DNA of 64,000 nucleotides from Paraburkholderia tropica (GCF_914484835.1 NZ_CAJZAR010000049.1:124001-188000), one strand, 5' to 3'; shown: positions 16,672-25,429, numbered from the stretch's first letter. Notes: generated by a model from the sequence alone, not told the origin. A program made the numbers and translations.

Positions 16672-17817
16672 ATGAAAGTGAAGTTGAGCAGCCTGGCAGC
16701 GTTGGCCTTGTTCGCCACGGCCGCCCATGCGCAGTCTTCGGTCACGCTGTACGGCGTGATCGATAGCGGATTCCTGTACCAGAGCACCTCGGCGGCCACG
16801 TTCCTGCCTACTGCGAAGAACCAGGGGCATACGTATCAATTGAAGGACGGGGGCATCTATTCGAGCTTCTGGGGCATGAAGGGCAGCGAAGACATTGGCG
16901 GCGGCTACAAGGTCAACTTCAAGCTGCAAGGAACGTTCAACAGCACGAACGGCAAGTTCGGGCTCTCCGATACGCCGGGCACGACCGCGATCTTCAACCA
17001 GTTCGCGACGATCGGGGCGTCGGGGCCGTTCGGCACGTTCGACGCCGGCCGCCAGATCATCCCGATGATCTACGCGATGGCGGAGACCGACGTTCGCGGC
17101 GCGCAGTATTTCGGCAGTATTCTCACGGCCTGGCTGGGCATGAACCAGGCCGCGGGCTGGACCGGCACGAGCACGAACGCGCCGATCGGCGCGCTGTACG
17201 ACAGCAATGCGCTCGTCTATACGTCGCCGAAATTCCATGGCGCGTCGTTCGCGCTCGAATATGCGCCGGGCGGCGTGGCAGGGCATTTCCAGGGCGGAAC
17301 GCGCGAATCGGCCGTGCTCAAGTATTCGAACTATGGCCTGAATCTCTCGGCGGTTTACTACAACGGGCACGACACCAATCCGTTTCCGTTGACCTATCCG
17401 GCCGCACCGGCAGCCGCGGCGACCGGCGTGGACAACAATCGCTTCTACTACTTCGGCGCGATGTACACGATCTCCGGGTGGTCGGTGTCCGGTTCGTATG
17501 CAATCGGCAGGAATCCTGAGAAAAGCAATCTCGTCGACTACGAAATGGCATCGGGCGGTATCGGCTACCAGTTCGGCCCGCGCTTCAAGGTCACGTCCGG
17601 TTTCTACTACCTGAAGGACCGCAATCACTCGGCGAATCATTCGACCGAAATCGCCATCGGCGCCGAATACAACCTGTCCGTGCGGACCAAGGCCTATGCC
17701 CAGGTCGGCTACGTGGACAACAAGGGGACGATGAACCAGACCATTATCTACGGCGCGCCGGTTGCGCCGGGCGTCTCGACCACGGCGGCCATGATCGGCC
17801 TCCGGCACAACTTCTGA
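16672..17817 (+). CDS. Gram-negative porin (OmpC-like, Burkholderia type)
   Basis: A 381-residue outer-membrane beta-barrel porin. A 20-residue signal peptide ends in AHA before QSSVTLYGVIDSG, the standard mature start of Burkholderiaceae porins. Alternating amphipathic strands follow, and the protein ends in a terminal Phe (GLRHNF), which the BAM machinery requires. A Shine-Dalgarno (GGAGGAGACG) precedes the ATG. Its position after the BKACE operon suggests it provides entry for the operon substrate, though it may have its own promoter in the 119-bp AT-richer gap upstream. Confidence 0.9.
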   Translation: MKVKLSSLAALALFATAAHAQSSVTLYGVIDSGFLYQSTSAATFLPTAKNQGHTYQLKDGGIYSSFWGMKGSEDIGGGYKVNFKLQGTFNSTNGKFGLSDTPGTTAIFNQFATIGASGPFGTFDAGRQIIPMIYAMAETDVRGAQYFGSILTAWLGMNQAAGWTGTSTNAPIGALYDSNALVYTSPKFHGASFALEYAPGGVAGHFQGGTRESAVLKYSNYGLNLSAVYYNGHDTNPFPLTYPAAPAAAATGVDNNRFYYFGAMYTISGWSVSGSYAIGRNPEKSNLVDYEMASGGIGYQFGPRFKVTSGFYYLKDRNHSANHSTEIAIGAEYNLSVRTKAYAQVGYVDNKGTMNQTIIYGAPVAPGVSTTAAMIGLRHNF

Positions 17818-17851
17818 TCCAGCCATGCTGATCAAGCGGAGCAAAAAACTG

Positions 17852-18220
17852 ATGAAAACATCCACGGTATTCGGGCTGGCGGCGGCCTCGATCGTCGCGA
17901 TCTCGCTGAGCGCGTGGTCGCAAACGCCGGCAACGGCCAGTGACGCGGCGGTCGGCGCGTCCGGCGCCAGCGCCAGCGCGCCGACGGGCAGGAAAGCCGA
18001 TCGCGCGCTGCGCAGGAAGGTCTATGCGGAGATCGTGAAGGTCAAGGAGATTCGCGCGGGCGATATCAGCGTGAGCGCGAAGGATGGCGCGGTGACCTTG
18101 AACGGCACCGTGACCGATGCGGCGCAGATTCCGAAAGTCGAAGCGATTGCGCGAGGCGTGCCCGGCGTCGTGTCGGTGACCAACAAACTGACGGTGAAGA
18201 AGCCGTTTGGCGGCATGTGA
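17852..18220 (+). CDS. BON domain-containing protein (OsmY-like)
   Basis: A 122-residue exported protein with an N-terminal signal segment, an Ala/Ser-rich linker and one BON domain (about 45-115; ISVSAKDGAVTLNGTVTD and VPGVVSVTNKLTV). BON domains bind membranes or phospholipids, and OsmY-type proteins protect the envelope. The ATG at 17852 is preceded by GGAG at 10 bp; an ATG 27 bp upstream lacks a ribosome site. It is 34 bp after the porin gene and shares its terminator. Confidence 0.8.
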   Translation: MKTSTVFGLAAASIVAISLSAWSQTPATASDAAVGASGASASAPTGRKADRALRRKVYAEIVKVKEIRAGDISVSAKDGAVTLNGTVTDAAQIPKVEAIARGVPGVVSVTNKLTVKKPFGGM

Positions 18221-18254
18221 CGCGTTCGTTCGCGTGACGTCGTAGTTGGGTCAT

Positions 18255-18292
18255 GGCTGTGGCGGGGAATGTCCTCGCCACGGCCTTTTTTT
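18255..18292 (+). terminator. Rho-independent terminator after the BON gene
   Basis: A near-perfect stem, GGCTGTGGCGGGGA pairing with TCCTCGCCACGGCC across an ATG loop, is followed directly by seven T residues. It closes the porin-BON end of the BKACE operon. The T-run also contains the stop codon of the convergent nickel/cobalt transporter gene. Confidence 0.9.
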
Positions 18293-19352
18293 ATGGCTTG
18301 TCGGACTGCGGCGCCACCAGGTCGTCATAGCCTTTCAGGCGATAGATCACAAACGACGCGACCCACGAAAAAATGAACACGCCGATGATGATGAAACCGA
18401 GGTTGTTGAAGTTGTCGTTGAGGCTGCCGATGATGTCCCAGAAGCCGCCGGTCAGGTTGAAGTGGTCCGCGAGCAGCCCGAGCGTTTCGATGCCGCCGAT
18501 CAGCACCGCCACCGCGACCGAAACGAGCGTGATCGTGAGGTTGTAATAGAGCTTGCGGATGGGGCGCACGAAGGCCCAGTCGTAGGCGCCGAGCATCAGG
18601 ATGCCGTCGGTCGTGTCGACGAGCGACATGCCCGCTGCGAACAGCACGGGAAACACGAGCACCACGCCCATCGACACGCCTTGCGCCGCCTGGCTCGCGG
18701 AAATGCCGAGCAGGCTCACTTCGGTCGCGGTGTCGAAGCCGAGTCCAAACAGAAAGCCGAGCGGCAGCATCCACAGCGGTCGCGAAACGAGACGAAACAG
18801 CGGGCGGAACAGACGCGAAAGCAGGCCGCGGCTATTCAGCAGCAGATCGAGATCGTCGTTGTCGTAACGCTCGCCGCGTCGGACCTTGCCGAACGCGCGC
18901 CATACGCCGCGCAGAATCACGATGTTCATCGCGGCGATCAGAAACAGAAACAGCGCGGAGACGCTCGTCGAGATGACCCCGCCGATATCTTTCCAGGCCT
19001 CGAAGCGGCTCTCCAGCGCCGCCGCGGTCGCCGCGACGGCGATCGCTACGAGCAGCACCACGGCCGAGTGGCCGAGCGCGAAAAAGAAGCCCACGGAGAC
19101 CGGACGCTGGCCGTCCTGCATCAGCTTGCGGGTGACGTTGTCGATGGCGGCGATATGGTCGGCGTCGACGGCATGCCGCAAGCCGAATCCATAGGCGAGC
19201 AGGCCGGTGCCGAGCAACAGCGGCTGGGCGTGAAAGGCGATGAAGGCCCAGATCCATGCGCCGATATTGAATACCGCGAGCACGACGTAAATGCCGGCGA
19301 CGCGGCGGCGAAGGGCTCCCGGCGCGGCGGCCGTTTCGAGAGCGATGGACAT
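18291..19352 (-). CDS. NiCoT family nickel/cobalt transporter
   Basis: A 353-residue membrane protein with about 8 helices. The family signature HAVDADHI in TM2 binds the metal ion, and the other NiCoT blocks are present: GFFFALGHSAVV, LGFDTATEVSLL and LFAAGMSLVDTTDG. It imports Ni2+ and/or Co2+ across the inner membrane. The ATG at 19352 has CAGGA upstream; the frame runs further but is non-coding leader. A cobalamin riboswitch sits just upstream, so the physiological metal is probably cobalt for B12 synthesis, repressed when B12 is ample. Confidence 0.92.
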   Translation of the reverse strand: MSIALETAAAPGALRRRVAGIYVVLAVFNIGAWIWAFIAFHAQPLLLGTGLLAYGFGLRHAVDADHIAAIDNVTRKLMQDGQRPVSVGFFFALGHSAVVLLVAIAVAATAAALESRFEAWKDIGGVISTSVSALFLFLIAAMNIVILRGVWRAFGKVRRGERYDNDDLDLLLNSRGLLSRLFRPLFRLVSRPLWMLPLGFLFGLGFDTATEVSLLGISASQAAQGVSMGVVLVFPVLFAAGMSLVDTTDGILMLGAYDWAFVRPIRKLYYNLTITLVSVAVAVLIGGIETLGLLADHFNLTGGFWDIIGSLNDNFNNLGFIIIGVFIFSWVASFVIYRLKGYDDLVAPQSDKP

Positions 19353-19444
19353 ATGACAGTTCCTGAGGTCGGGGCTGTCCTGCAACGGACCACCGCACGA
19401 AGCCGTGGTTTGCGCATTGGGACACCCCGCCCGTTGCGGCTGCA

Positions 19445-19640
19445 TGGACCTCGGTCGATGGCAGGTCTCCTGGCTTGCGGGTCACGGTTCCGATGCCGGC
19501 CTTCCCGGTTTCCCAGTGGCGCTCAATGGCACGAACTCGCCGCTTACAGTTGCGGGGGCAGCCGCAGACTCGACGCGGGGCGTCGTCACTGCGTTCCCTT
19601 TTGATCCCGTTGCCGGGAACCATCAGTGCGCAAGGGTAAA
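19445..19640 (-). promoter_or_regulatory. Cobalamin (B12) riboswitch upstream of the nickel/cobalt transporter
   Basis: Read on the minus strand, the leader contains the B12 box AAGCCAGGAGACCTGCC (about 19461-19477) and the upstream conserved core GCTGCCCCCGCAACTGT, with the intervening GCCACTGGG and GGGAAGGC segments in the correct order. These match the cobalamin riboswitch consensus closely. It ends about 90 bp before the transporter ATG. Boundaries are approximate. The remaining bases to the permease stop (about 19641-19840) show no gene. Confidence 0.93.
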
Positions 19641-19840
19641 GGGCCGGGGGTTGCGCGTCAATTGCGAGGGGAGAAAAAAGCGCGTGGTCGGCTCGATGAA
19701 TCGACGCGGTGGGCGTCTATCAACGCGCATCGGGCAGCAACCTCATCGACGGCAAGCGGGTTCCGGTTCAGGCGGAAATTGGATCGAGCACGAGTTTCAT
19801 CGGCAATTCGGGGACGGGCGAGCGCCGCGAGTGCGAAGTC

Positions 19841-20629
19841 TCAATCCCGGCCCATGCGTTTGAAAATCGAAAGCAGGATGACGGGGATCGGTAGTGCAAG
19901 CAGCAAAATCCAGACGAGCACGTACACCGATTGCAGCCCGTCGTTTTGCAGGTTGACGAACAGTTTGACGGGCACGCCCTGGGGAAAATACGAAAACACC
20001 GCTGCAATGCCGAATTCACCAATGGTTCTCACCCAGGCAATGACGGCGCCCGTCGTGATTTCTCGCGCGGCAATCGGAAGATTCACGAGCCAGAATGTTT
20101 TCCACGGCGTGCAACCGAGATCTTGTGCCGCTTCCTCAAGCGTCGGCGGTATGTTTTCGAAAGCGGTTTTGGAAGACGTGATGAAATACGCCAGCCCGCC
20201 ATAAATCTGCGCGACGATGAAAGAGGGTGTGTTGTTGTTGAGCGACAGGCCCAGATGAGCGAGAAGCGAGCCGATTGGCCCATAAGGACCATACGCACTG
20301 ACGAGCAGAATGCCGGTTGCGAGCGACGGCGTGAGCAAGGAAAACAGCACGAGTGTCTCGACCGTCCGGGCCAGCCATCCTTTTGCTTTCGCGAGCCAGA
20401 ATGAAAGCGGCGTGCCGATTGCGACGATGATCGCCAGTGCGCAGGTACTGAGGCTGAATGAAACACGCACGGCGTCCCAATCGCCGTAGGCCGCTTCGAG
20501 GCGGCCCCAATGTGTCTCCCAGATCAAGGCGAGCAACGGCACGGCAATAATGGCGAGCGCCGGAAGACGCAAAGCCCAGCCGAAAATGCGATGACGCTTT
20601 CGGCTGGGCGCAGTGAGGTGGGCAAGCAT
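19841..20629 (-). CDS. ABC transporter permease, molybdate/tungstate (ModB/WtpB)-like
   Basis: A 262-residue inner-membrane permease with about six helices. The cytoplasmic EAA loop EEAAQDLGCTPWKTFW, which docks on the ATPase, and the downstream RTIGEFG motif are typical of ModB/WtpB/CysT-like permeases. It follows the binding-protein gene by 4 bp on the same strand, so the two are cotranscribed. No ATP-binding subunit follows: the next gene downstream is the riboswitch-controlled metal permease. The system must therefore borrow an ATPase or the pair is incomplete. Substrate assignment is by family resemblance only. Confidence 0.82.
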   Translation of the reverse strand: MLAHLTAPSRKRHRIFGWALRLPALAIIAVPLLALIWETHWGRLEAAYGDWDAVRVSFSLSTCALAIIVAIGTPLSFWLAKAKGWLARTVETLVLFSLLTPSLATGILLVSAYGPYGPIGSLLAHLGLSLNNNTPSFIVAQIYGGLAYFITSSKTAFENIPPTLEEAAQDLGCTPWKTFWLVNLPIAAREITTGAVIAWVRTIGEFGIAAVFSYFPQGVPVKLFVNLQNDGLQSVYVLVWILLLALPIPVILLSIFKRMGRD

Positions 20630-20633
20630 CGAC

Positions 20634-21554
20634 CTAGTGCAGCGTATCGCCCTTCGGTTGTCCGTATCCTTTTTCCCTGAAAATGGCCTGCCCGCTGGGA
20701 CTCAGGGCAAACGCGGCGAACTTCTGCGCTTCCTCGGGATGCAGTGCATTCTTCAGGATCGCGACATAAAACACGAGCGGCTGCGGCGTCAGTGTTTTTA
20801 TGTCGCCTTGAGCATTGCGGATATCGAAAGAGACCGTGTTGTACCAGTCTTTCGCATAAGCCGGATTGCTCAAATTGATCTGATCGGGAAGCGGAATATA
20901 GGGCAGGCCGGCCGACTTGACGGCGCTTTCATATCCCGACGATGCGTCGACCTGACCCGCTTCCAGGCGAGTCAGCAGACCGCCTTCCGCAAAGACCTCC
21001 TGCGGATTCTCCACGTCGCCGAGAAGTTTTTTCTCGAGACCCGGTTGCCCGTAATAACGTTCGGCCAGCTTCATCGTGAAGATGATGTTCTGCCCTTGCG
21101 GATCGATCCTCGCGTCCGTTCGACCAAAGCGCAGGCCCGGTTGCGCAAGCACTTCCCACCACGGCTTCGCGCCGTTGGATTGACTGCTGGCGAGTTGCTG
21201 CGCGTAGGCGCTCCTCGGGTTATACGCGATCACCATGCTGGTGCTGGCCACGGGAATCGCTTCATCGATGAGTCCCGCGCGCTTCAGAATAGCCATCGGC
21301 CCTGGTGTGATGGAAAAGAATACGTCGGCGACCATTTTCTTCGACGCCAGAAGGCGGGCCATGCCATAAGCGCCTTCGCCTTGCCCCTGGTACTGCACGT
21401 TGTTCGCCTTCGCGAAGGCCGGCCCCAGGCCCTGATCCATCACGACACCCATCGAACCGGCATAGGTCACTCTCACGGTGTCTTCAGCATGTGCGGTTCC
21501 GAAAGACAGTGCGACGACTGCGGTGGACATCCACGCAGCGATACTTGATTTCAT
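20634..21554 (-). CDS. ABC transporter substrate-binding protein, ModA/WtpA-like
   Basis: A 306-residue periplasmic binding protein with a signal peptide ending in AHA before EDTVRVTYAG. The segments GSMGVVMDQGLGPAFAKAN and GEGAYGMARLLASKKMVADVFFS resemble WtpA/ModA-type anion-binding proteins, which carry tungstate or molybdate. The C-terminal FALSPSGQAIFREKGYG is the conserved end of that family. It is upstream of the permease and the pair has its own 5' region of about 170 bp. No ModE-type or Moco-riboswitch signal was found there. Confidence 0.8.
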   Translation of the reverse strand: MKSSIAAWMSTAVVALSFGTAHAEDTVRVTYAGSMGVVMDQGLGPAFAKANNVQYQGQGEGAYGMARLLASKKMVADVFFSITPGPMAILKRAGLIDEAIPVASTSMVIAYNPRSAYAQQLASSQSNGAKPWWEVLAQPGLRFGRTDARIDPQGQNIIFTMKLAERYYGQPGLEKKLLGDVENPQEVFAEGGLLTRLEAGQVDASSGYESAVKSAGLPYIPLPDQINLSNPAYAKDWYNTVSFDIRNAQGDIKTLTPQPLVFYVAILKNALHPEEAQKFAAFALSPSGQAIFREKGYGQPKGDTLH

Positions 21555-21727
21555 GCTATTCCTTATTCGTGTTTCACAAGCGAGAGGCCGTTAAGCCATC
21601 CTCAATGTAGAGTCTCGTCGTTGTATTGGACGATTACAGTTTGCGTATTTCGTATGGACCACAGTGGCGAATGGGATGGAATTAACCAGGGCGCTTCGTT
21701 GCCTATACACGTTCTTTCATCAAGAAA

Positions 21728-22729
21728 ATGTTAAGGCGCGCGCGCTTGCGAATGCCTCATCGAAAAAGAAAATCGGAAGGAAATGGTAAGCTTCGTGCAA
21801 ATAATTCCGATGCAAGAACAATGAGCAGCGAATGGGAAGAAGATGACGGGGAAAGCGGCGAGCGGGAAGAGGCTGCGCCGGAACTGGTCGGTCCTCGATT
21901 GCCGTCTGTGAGTGGGATTGCCTGGCGCGTGTATCCGCGCCGCCGCGTGAGCGCAGACGGATTGCGCGGCACGATGGAGCACCGCGCCAATGTGCTCTTT
22001 GGTCACGAATTACCGCGTGATCCCCAGGCGGGATTGAGTTTCAAGCGAACGACGCCTGCGCCATTTCAGATCGTGCCATCCGAATTCCTGCGCCGCGCCC
22101 AGCGGATGCGGCCGGAAGATCCGCAAGCCACCGTATCGGCATTCTCGCAATGGATCTATTCGCTTTACGCCTCTGCATACGGCGACGAAGAAGATCGCGA
22201 ACGCGGCAAGGCGCGCGAACCGTTGATTTACCAGACGCGATTGCAGGGGCAAGGCGGCGTCCATAACGGCTTTCTACGCAGCATCGGCTCGGAGTGGCGG
22301 CTGATTCACAATGGGCTGCACATGCCCGGTCAGGATCATGTCGATTACTTCACCATCGACTCATTGCGCGTGAACGGTGAGGCGTTGCGAGCGGCGCCCG
22401 ACCTGATTTATCGGCATCCGCGCTTCAACGAAGTCATGGTGGTGGAGATCAAAAACTCCTGGATGACCATTCCGTCGAATCTGTGGCCCAATATCTGGGG
22501 GCAACTCTGGTGCTATGCGCAACTCGACGTTGCCCGAAACGCTAATCGGGTGACGGTTGTTGGCGAGGTGTGGGGCGAGCACAAGATCTGGGTCGGGCGC
22601 GGCCGCAAGCGCGAGGAGTATGAATCCGTTTATCTCCGCGCATGCGAGCGCCGCGATCCTCGCGCGCCGGCCTATGACCGGTTCTTTCGCGCGTTATTCG
22701 ACGTTTACTCTGGACGCGGTGGGATTTAA
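21728..22729 (+). CDS. Stand-alone PD-(D/E)XK nuclease-like protein
   Basis: A 333-residue protein of no recognised named family. The C-terminal half carries the elements of a RecB-like PD-(D/E)XK nuclease: Pro224-Asp225 in APDLIYRHP, Glu240-x-Lys242 in VVEIKNSW, and a QxxxY motif (Gln259, Tyr263) in GQLWCYAQLD. These are the metal-binding and catalytic residues plus helix of that fold. The N-terminal 60 residues are charged and low-complexity. The start is uncertain: ATGs at 21728, 21752 and 21821 are all in frame and none has a strong ribosome site. It has no adjacent helicase, methylase or Cas genes. It is convergent with the DUF2252 gene, with an 11-bp gap. Confidence 0.6.
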   Translation: MLRRARLRMPHRKRKSEGNGKLRANNSDARTMSSEWEEDDGESGEREEAAPELVGPRLPSVSGIAWRVYPRRRVSADGLRGTMEHRANVLFGHELPRDPQAGLSFKRTTPAPFQIVPSEFLRRAQRMRPEDPQATVSAFSQWIYSLYASAYGDEEDRERGKAREPLIYQTRLQGQGGVHNGFLRSIGSEWRLIHNGLHMPGQDHVDYFTIDSLRVNGEALRAAPDLIYRHPRFNEVMVVEIKNSWMTIPSNLWPNIWGQLWCYAQLDVARNANRVTVVGEVWGEHKIWVGRGRKREEYESVYLRACERRDPRAPAYDRFFRALFDVYSGRGGI

Positions 22730-22740
22730 TCGGTCCTTGA

Positions 22741-24201
22741 TCAATCCTCCATGATGGCCGTAATTCTGCCCTCACGAATCGCCTTGATGAATTCCCGATA
22801 ATCCCGTTTGTTCTGCGAACTGTATTCCGTGGCGAATTCGGTAATGGCATCGTCGAAGGTCTGACCGGATCCCATATAACCGGCAATGGCGGCGGCATCG
22901 CCCGAACGCGCGTGCGCACGCGCGAGCGCGTGGGCGCACATGCGTCCGTATTGGCGGAGCATGCCCGTATCGAGCGATTCGATCACCACCGACATTTTCA
23001 TGTCGCGCAATTGCCGGAGATAAAAATCGCGCCCATTCTTTCCCCGGCACCAGCCGAGGAAAACATCGCTGGCGGACTGCATGATGCGCTGCCCCGCAAT
23101 CACGCGCTGGCCATGATTCGCATGCAGACTCTTTCCCGCATAGGCTTCGAGCACCGACGCCTTCGCCTCCTTGACCTGCAGAAATAGCGGGTCGTTGTCG
23201 GAGGCCATGAACAGGCCGACCGCGCACATCGTCCCGACGCTGCCCACGCCCACCACCTTGATCGCCAGATCGACGAATGTGAACCGGTCGAACAGCACGC
23301 GCACGTGCTCGGCCAGGCTCTCCCGATACGAGGCGATCGCCTCGGCATAGCCCGATTCGAGTCCGGGGACGCTGTCGCCCGTGGGATGGTAAATCAGCGG
23401 CGGCTCGTCCTTGATGCGCGGATGGCCGCCTGCCTCCGTGACGAGCTTCGGATAGAGGTGGTCGGGAACCGTCTTGCGCCGCTCGGTTTCGATGCGCTGG
23501 GCGATGCGCTTGCGCACCCTCTCCACGACGGCGGGATCGCCCGCGCGGTCCTCGTACTTTTGCAGATCGATGCGCTCGTACCAGACATCGAGCGCGCGCA
23601 TGGACGCATAGTCGAGCATCCGCTCGCGATATTCGCGCGCGAGGTCGGTGGTCACGCGCAGAATGTCGCTGTAGGGCAGTTCCAGATGCTGCGCGGCGAT
23701 CACGACGCTCGCGGCAAGACGCTTCAAATCCCATTCGAACGGCGCGGGCAGCGTCTCATCGAGATCGTTGATGTCGAAGATCACGTTGCGTTCCGGCGTC
23801 GCGAATCCGCCGAAGTTCATCAGATGCGCGTCGCCGCATGCCTGCACGCGCAGGCCGCTGGTGGGCGTCGTCGCGAGGTCCGCGGCCATCACCGCCGCCG
23901 CGCCGCGATAGAACGCGAAGGGCGACGCCGCCATGCGGCCGAAGCGAACCGGAATCAGGCCCGGAATGCGGCCTTCGTTCGAGGCTTCGAGCAGTTCGAC
24001 CAGATCGGGGCGCGGCTCCGGTGTCTTCCACCCGGCCTGGGACGAGCGGGGCACCGCGTCGCGCAGGGTCCGCCCCTGTGCGGCCCGTTCGTCCGGCGAG
24101 CTGTAAGCGGGCGCCGGCGTGCCGTGTTGCTGCGCGTTTTTGCGTGAAATGGCCTTGTCCACGACATCTCCCATCAGGTAGGTCAGCGCAGTAGAGGTCA
24201 C
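22741..24201 (-). CDS. DUF2252 domain-containing protein
   Basis: A 486-residue soluble protein matching the DUF2252 pattern. RFGRMAASPFAFYRGAA is followed by CGDAHLMNFG and FDINDLDETLPAPFEWDLKRLA, which resemble the catalytic loop and metal-binding motif of aminoglycoside-phosphotransferase-like kinases. KVVGVGSVGT and QVKEAKASVL follow. The biochemical function of the family is unknown. The start is unsure: GTG at 24201 has GGAGG only 1 bp upstream, too close, while ATG at 24174 lacks a ribosome site but gives a normal 477-residue protein. No operon partner is visible. Confidence 0.83.
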   Translation of the reverse strand: MTSTALTYLMGDVVDKAISRKNAQQHGTPAPAYSSPDERAAQGRTLRDAVPRSSQAGWKTPEPRPDLVELLEASNEGRIPGLIPVRFGRMAASPFAFYRGAAAVMAADLATTPTSGLRVQACGDAHLMNFGGFATPERNVIFDINDLDETLPAPFEWDLKRLAASVVIAAQHLELPYSDILRVTTDLAREYRERMLDYASMRALDVWYERIDLQKYEDRAGDPAVVERVRKRIAQRIETERRKTVPDHLYPKLVTEAGGHPRIKDEPPLIYHPTGDSVPGLESGYAEAIASYRESLAEHVRVLFDRFTFVDLAIKVVGVGSVGTMCAVGLFMASDNDPLFLQVKEAKASVLEAYAGKSLHANHGQRVIAGQRIMQSASDVFLGWCRGKNGRDFYLRQLRDMKMSVVIESLDTGMLRQYGRMCAHALARAHARSGDAAAIAGYMGSGQTFDDAITEFATEYSSQNKRDYREFIKAIREGRITAIMED

Positions 24202-24525
24202 GCCTCCAGACGGCGTGACAGGCCGGGAGCGATGGCTCGAACGGCGTCGATGTTCGCAAACCGTCGTCGAACGCGATACTGGCGGCTGGATCTTATGGTG
24301 GCGCGGCGGGATTTTGAGTCAATCGGACGTTGGTCCTATGGCCGTTGACCGGTCGCGCACGGCGACGATAACGGCGGCATGGCAGCGCATTGACATTGCT
24401 GCATCGCGTTTCGGCTGCGTGAACTGCGCAGCCGAAGCGATATGGAAGGGGGCGTCGTGTTCGGCGCGATCAGCGCGCGTGTGTGCGTGTGAGGACGCCT
24501 GCGCGCACCGCTTCGCGCCCAACGC
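24202..24525. other. Non-coding gap between DUF2252 and the deoR gene
   Basis: 324 bp upstream of the DUF2252 gene and downstream of the deoR stop. It must hold the DUF2252 promoter. A 106-codon + strand frame spans it, but the frame has an odd Cys/Arg-rich composition, no ribosome site and an antisense tail in deoR, so I do not call it a gene. Confidence 0.5.
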
Positions 24526-25293
24526 TTACGCGTAAATGATCTTGATGCCGAGCTTCGTGACCCAGTCGGCGAATTCCGCGTCCAGGCCTTCGTCGGTGAT
24601 CAGATAGTCGATCTGGTCCATCGCGCCGAACGTGGCGAATTCGCGCTTGCCGAACTTCTTCGAATCGGCGAGCAGATAGACCGTTTTCGCCGCGTCGATC
24701 ATCGCGCGCTTCACGTGCAGGTCGATGAAGTCGGGATACGAAATGCCCGATTCCATGGCGACGCCGCCCGCCGCGAGAAAGAGCTTGTCGACGAACATGC
24801 CTTCGAAAAACGTCGACGCTTTCTCGCCCGACACCGCAATCGTCTCCGCCTTGAAGATGCCGCCCGTGAGCATCACGCGGTTGGTCGGCTCGGCGCCCAG
24901 CAGGATCGCGATATTCAGCGCGTTGGTGACGATGCGCAGGTTCTGGCGGTCGAGCAGATTCTTCGCAAGCTCGGTCGTCGTCGCGCCGCAATCGAGAATG
25001 ACCGCGTCGCCGTTCGCGATCAGCGTCGCCGCCTTGCGCCCGATCTGCGCCTTTTCCTCGCTCGTCGGCAGGATGCTGGCGCTCGGCAGTTTCTGGGCGG
25101 GCTCGGCTTGCGCGGTCTTGAGGCGCACGTTGCCATGGACGCGTTCGACGTGTCCGAGGCGCTGCAGCTCGTCAATGTCCTTTCGAATGGTGGGCATCGA
25201 AACGCCGAATTCGCTGGAAAGCTCGGAAAGCTTGACCAGCTTGGCCGCCTGCACCTTTTCGAAAATCTTCTCTGTTCTGGTCCTTTGGTCCAT
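24526..25293 (-). CDS. DeoR family transcriptional regulator of the sugar/polyol locus
   Basis: A 255-residue DeoR/GlpR repressor. The N-terminal helix-turn-helix (KLVKLSELSSEFGVSMPTI, RKDIDELQRLGHVERVHG) precedes a sugar-phosphate-binding DeoRC domain with VILDCGATTTELAKNL, VMLTGGIF and FLAAGGVAMESG. Such repressors release DNA on binding a phosphorylated sugar. The ATG at 25293 follows AGGGA by 7 bp; the frame is open upstream but overlaps the operator region. It is divergent from the split transketolase genes across 181 bp and is the obvious regulator of the locus to 34.9 kb. Confidence 0.9.
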   Translation of the reverse strand: MDQRTRTEKIFEKVQAAKLVKLSELSSEFGVSMPTIRKDIDELQRLGHVERVHGNVRLKTAQAEPAQKLPSASILPTSEEKAQIGRKAATLIANGDAVILDCGATTTELAKNLLDRQNLRIVTNALNIAILLGAEPTNRVMLTGGIFKAETIAVSGEKASTFFEGMFVDKLFLAAGGVAMESGISYPDFIDLHVKRAMIDAAKTVYLLADSKKFGKREFATFGAMDQIDYLITDEGLDAEFADWVTKLGIKIIYA

Positions 25294-25413
25294 GTTTTTT
25301 CCCTGCAAGCCACCCGCCCCGCAAATCCGCACGTTACGGCCTGTATTTTGCCCGATTCGAGGCCGTACCGCGACCGGCCTGGTGTTTTCCCTGTTTGCTT
25401 TGATTTCTCTTTG

Positions 25414-25429
25414 ACTTTCGATAGAAAGT
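25414..25429. promoter_or_regulatory. Candidate DeoR operator (inverted repeat)
   Basis: ACTTTC-GATA-GAAAGT is a perfect 6-bp inverted repeat, resembling the TTTC..GAAA core of GlpR/DeoR family sites. A second GAAA-CTCGA-TTTC dyad follows at 25434-25446. Both lie 30-60 bp upstream of the transketolase ATG in the divergent promoter region, a good place for repression. The binding itself is inferred. Confidence 0.5.

Noticed and set aside
21623-21637. 15-mer GTATTGGACGATTAC shared with the FMN riboswitch region at 35642
   Set aside because: A 15-base match is expected by chance about once or twice in a window this size, and the first copy has no riboswitch around it.
24215-24535. 106-codon + strand frame before the deoR gene
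   Set aside because: No ribosome site, odd Cys-rich tail and overlap with the end of deoR; no recognisable domain.
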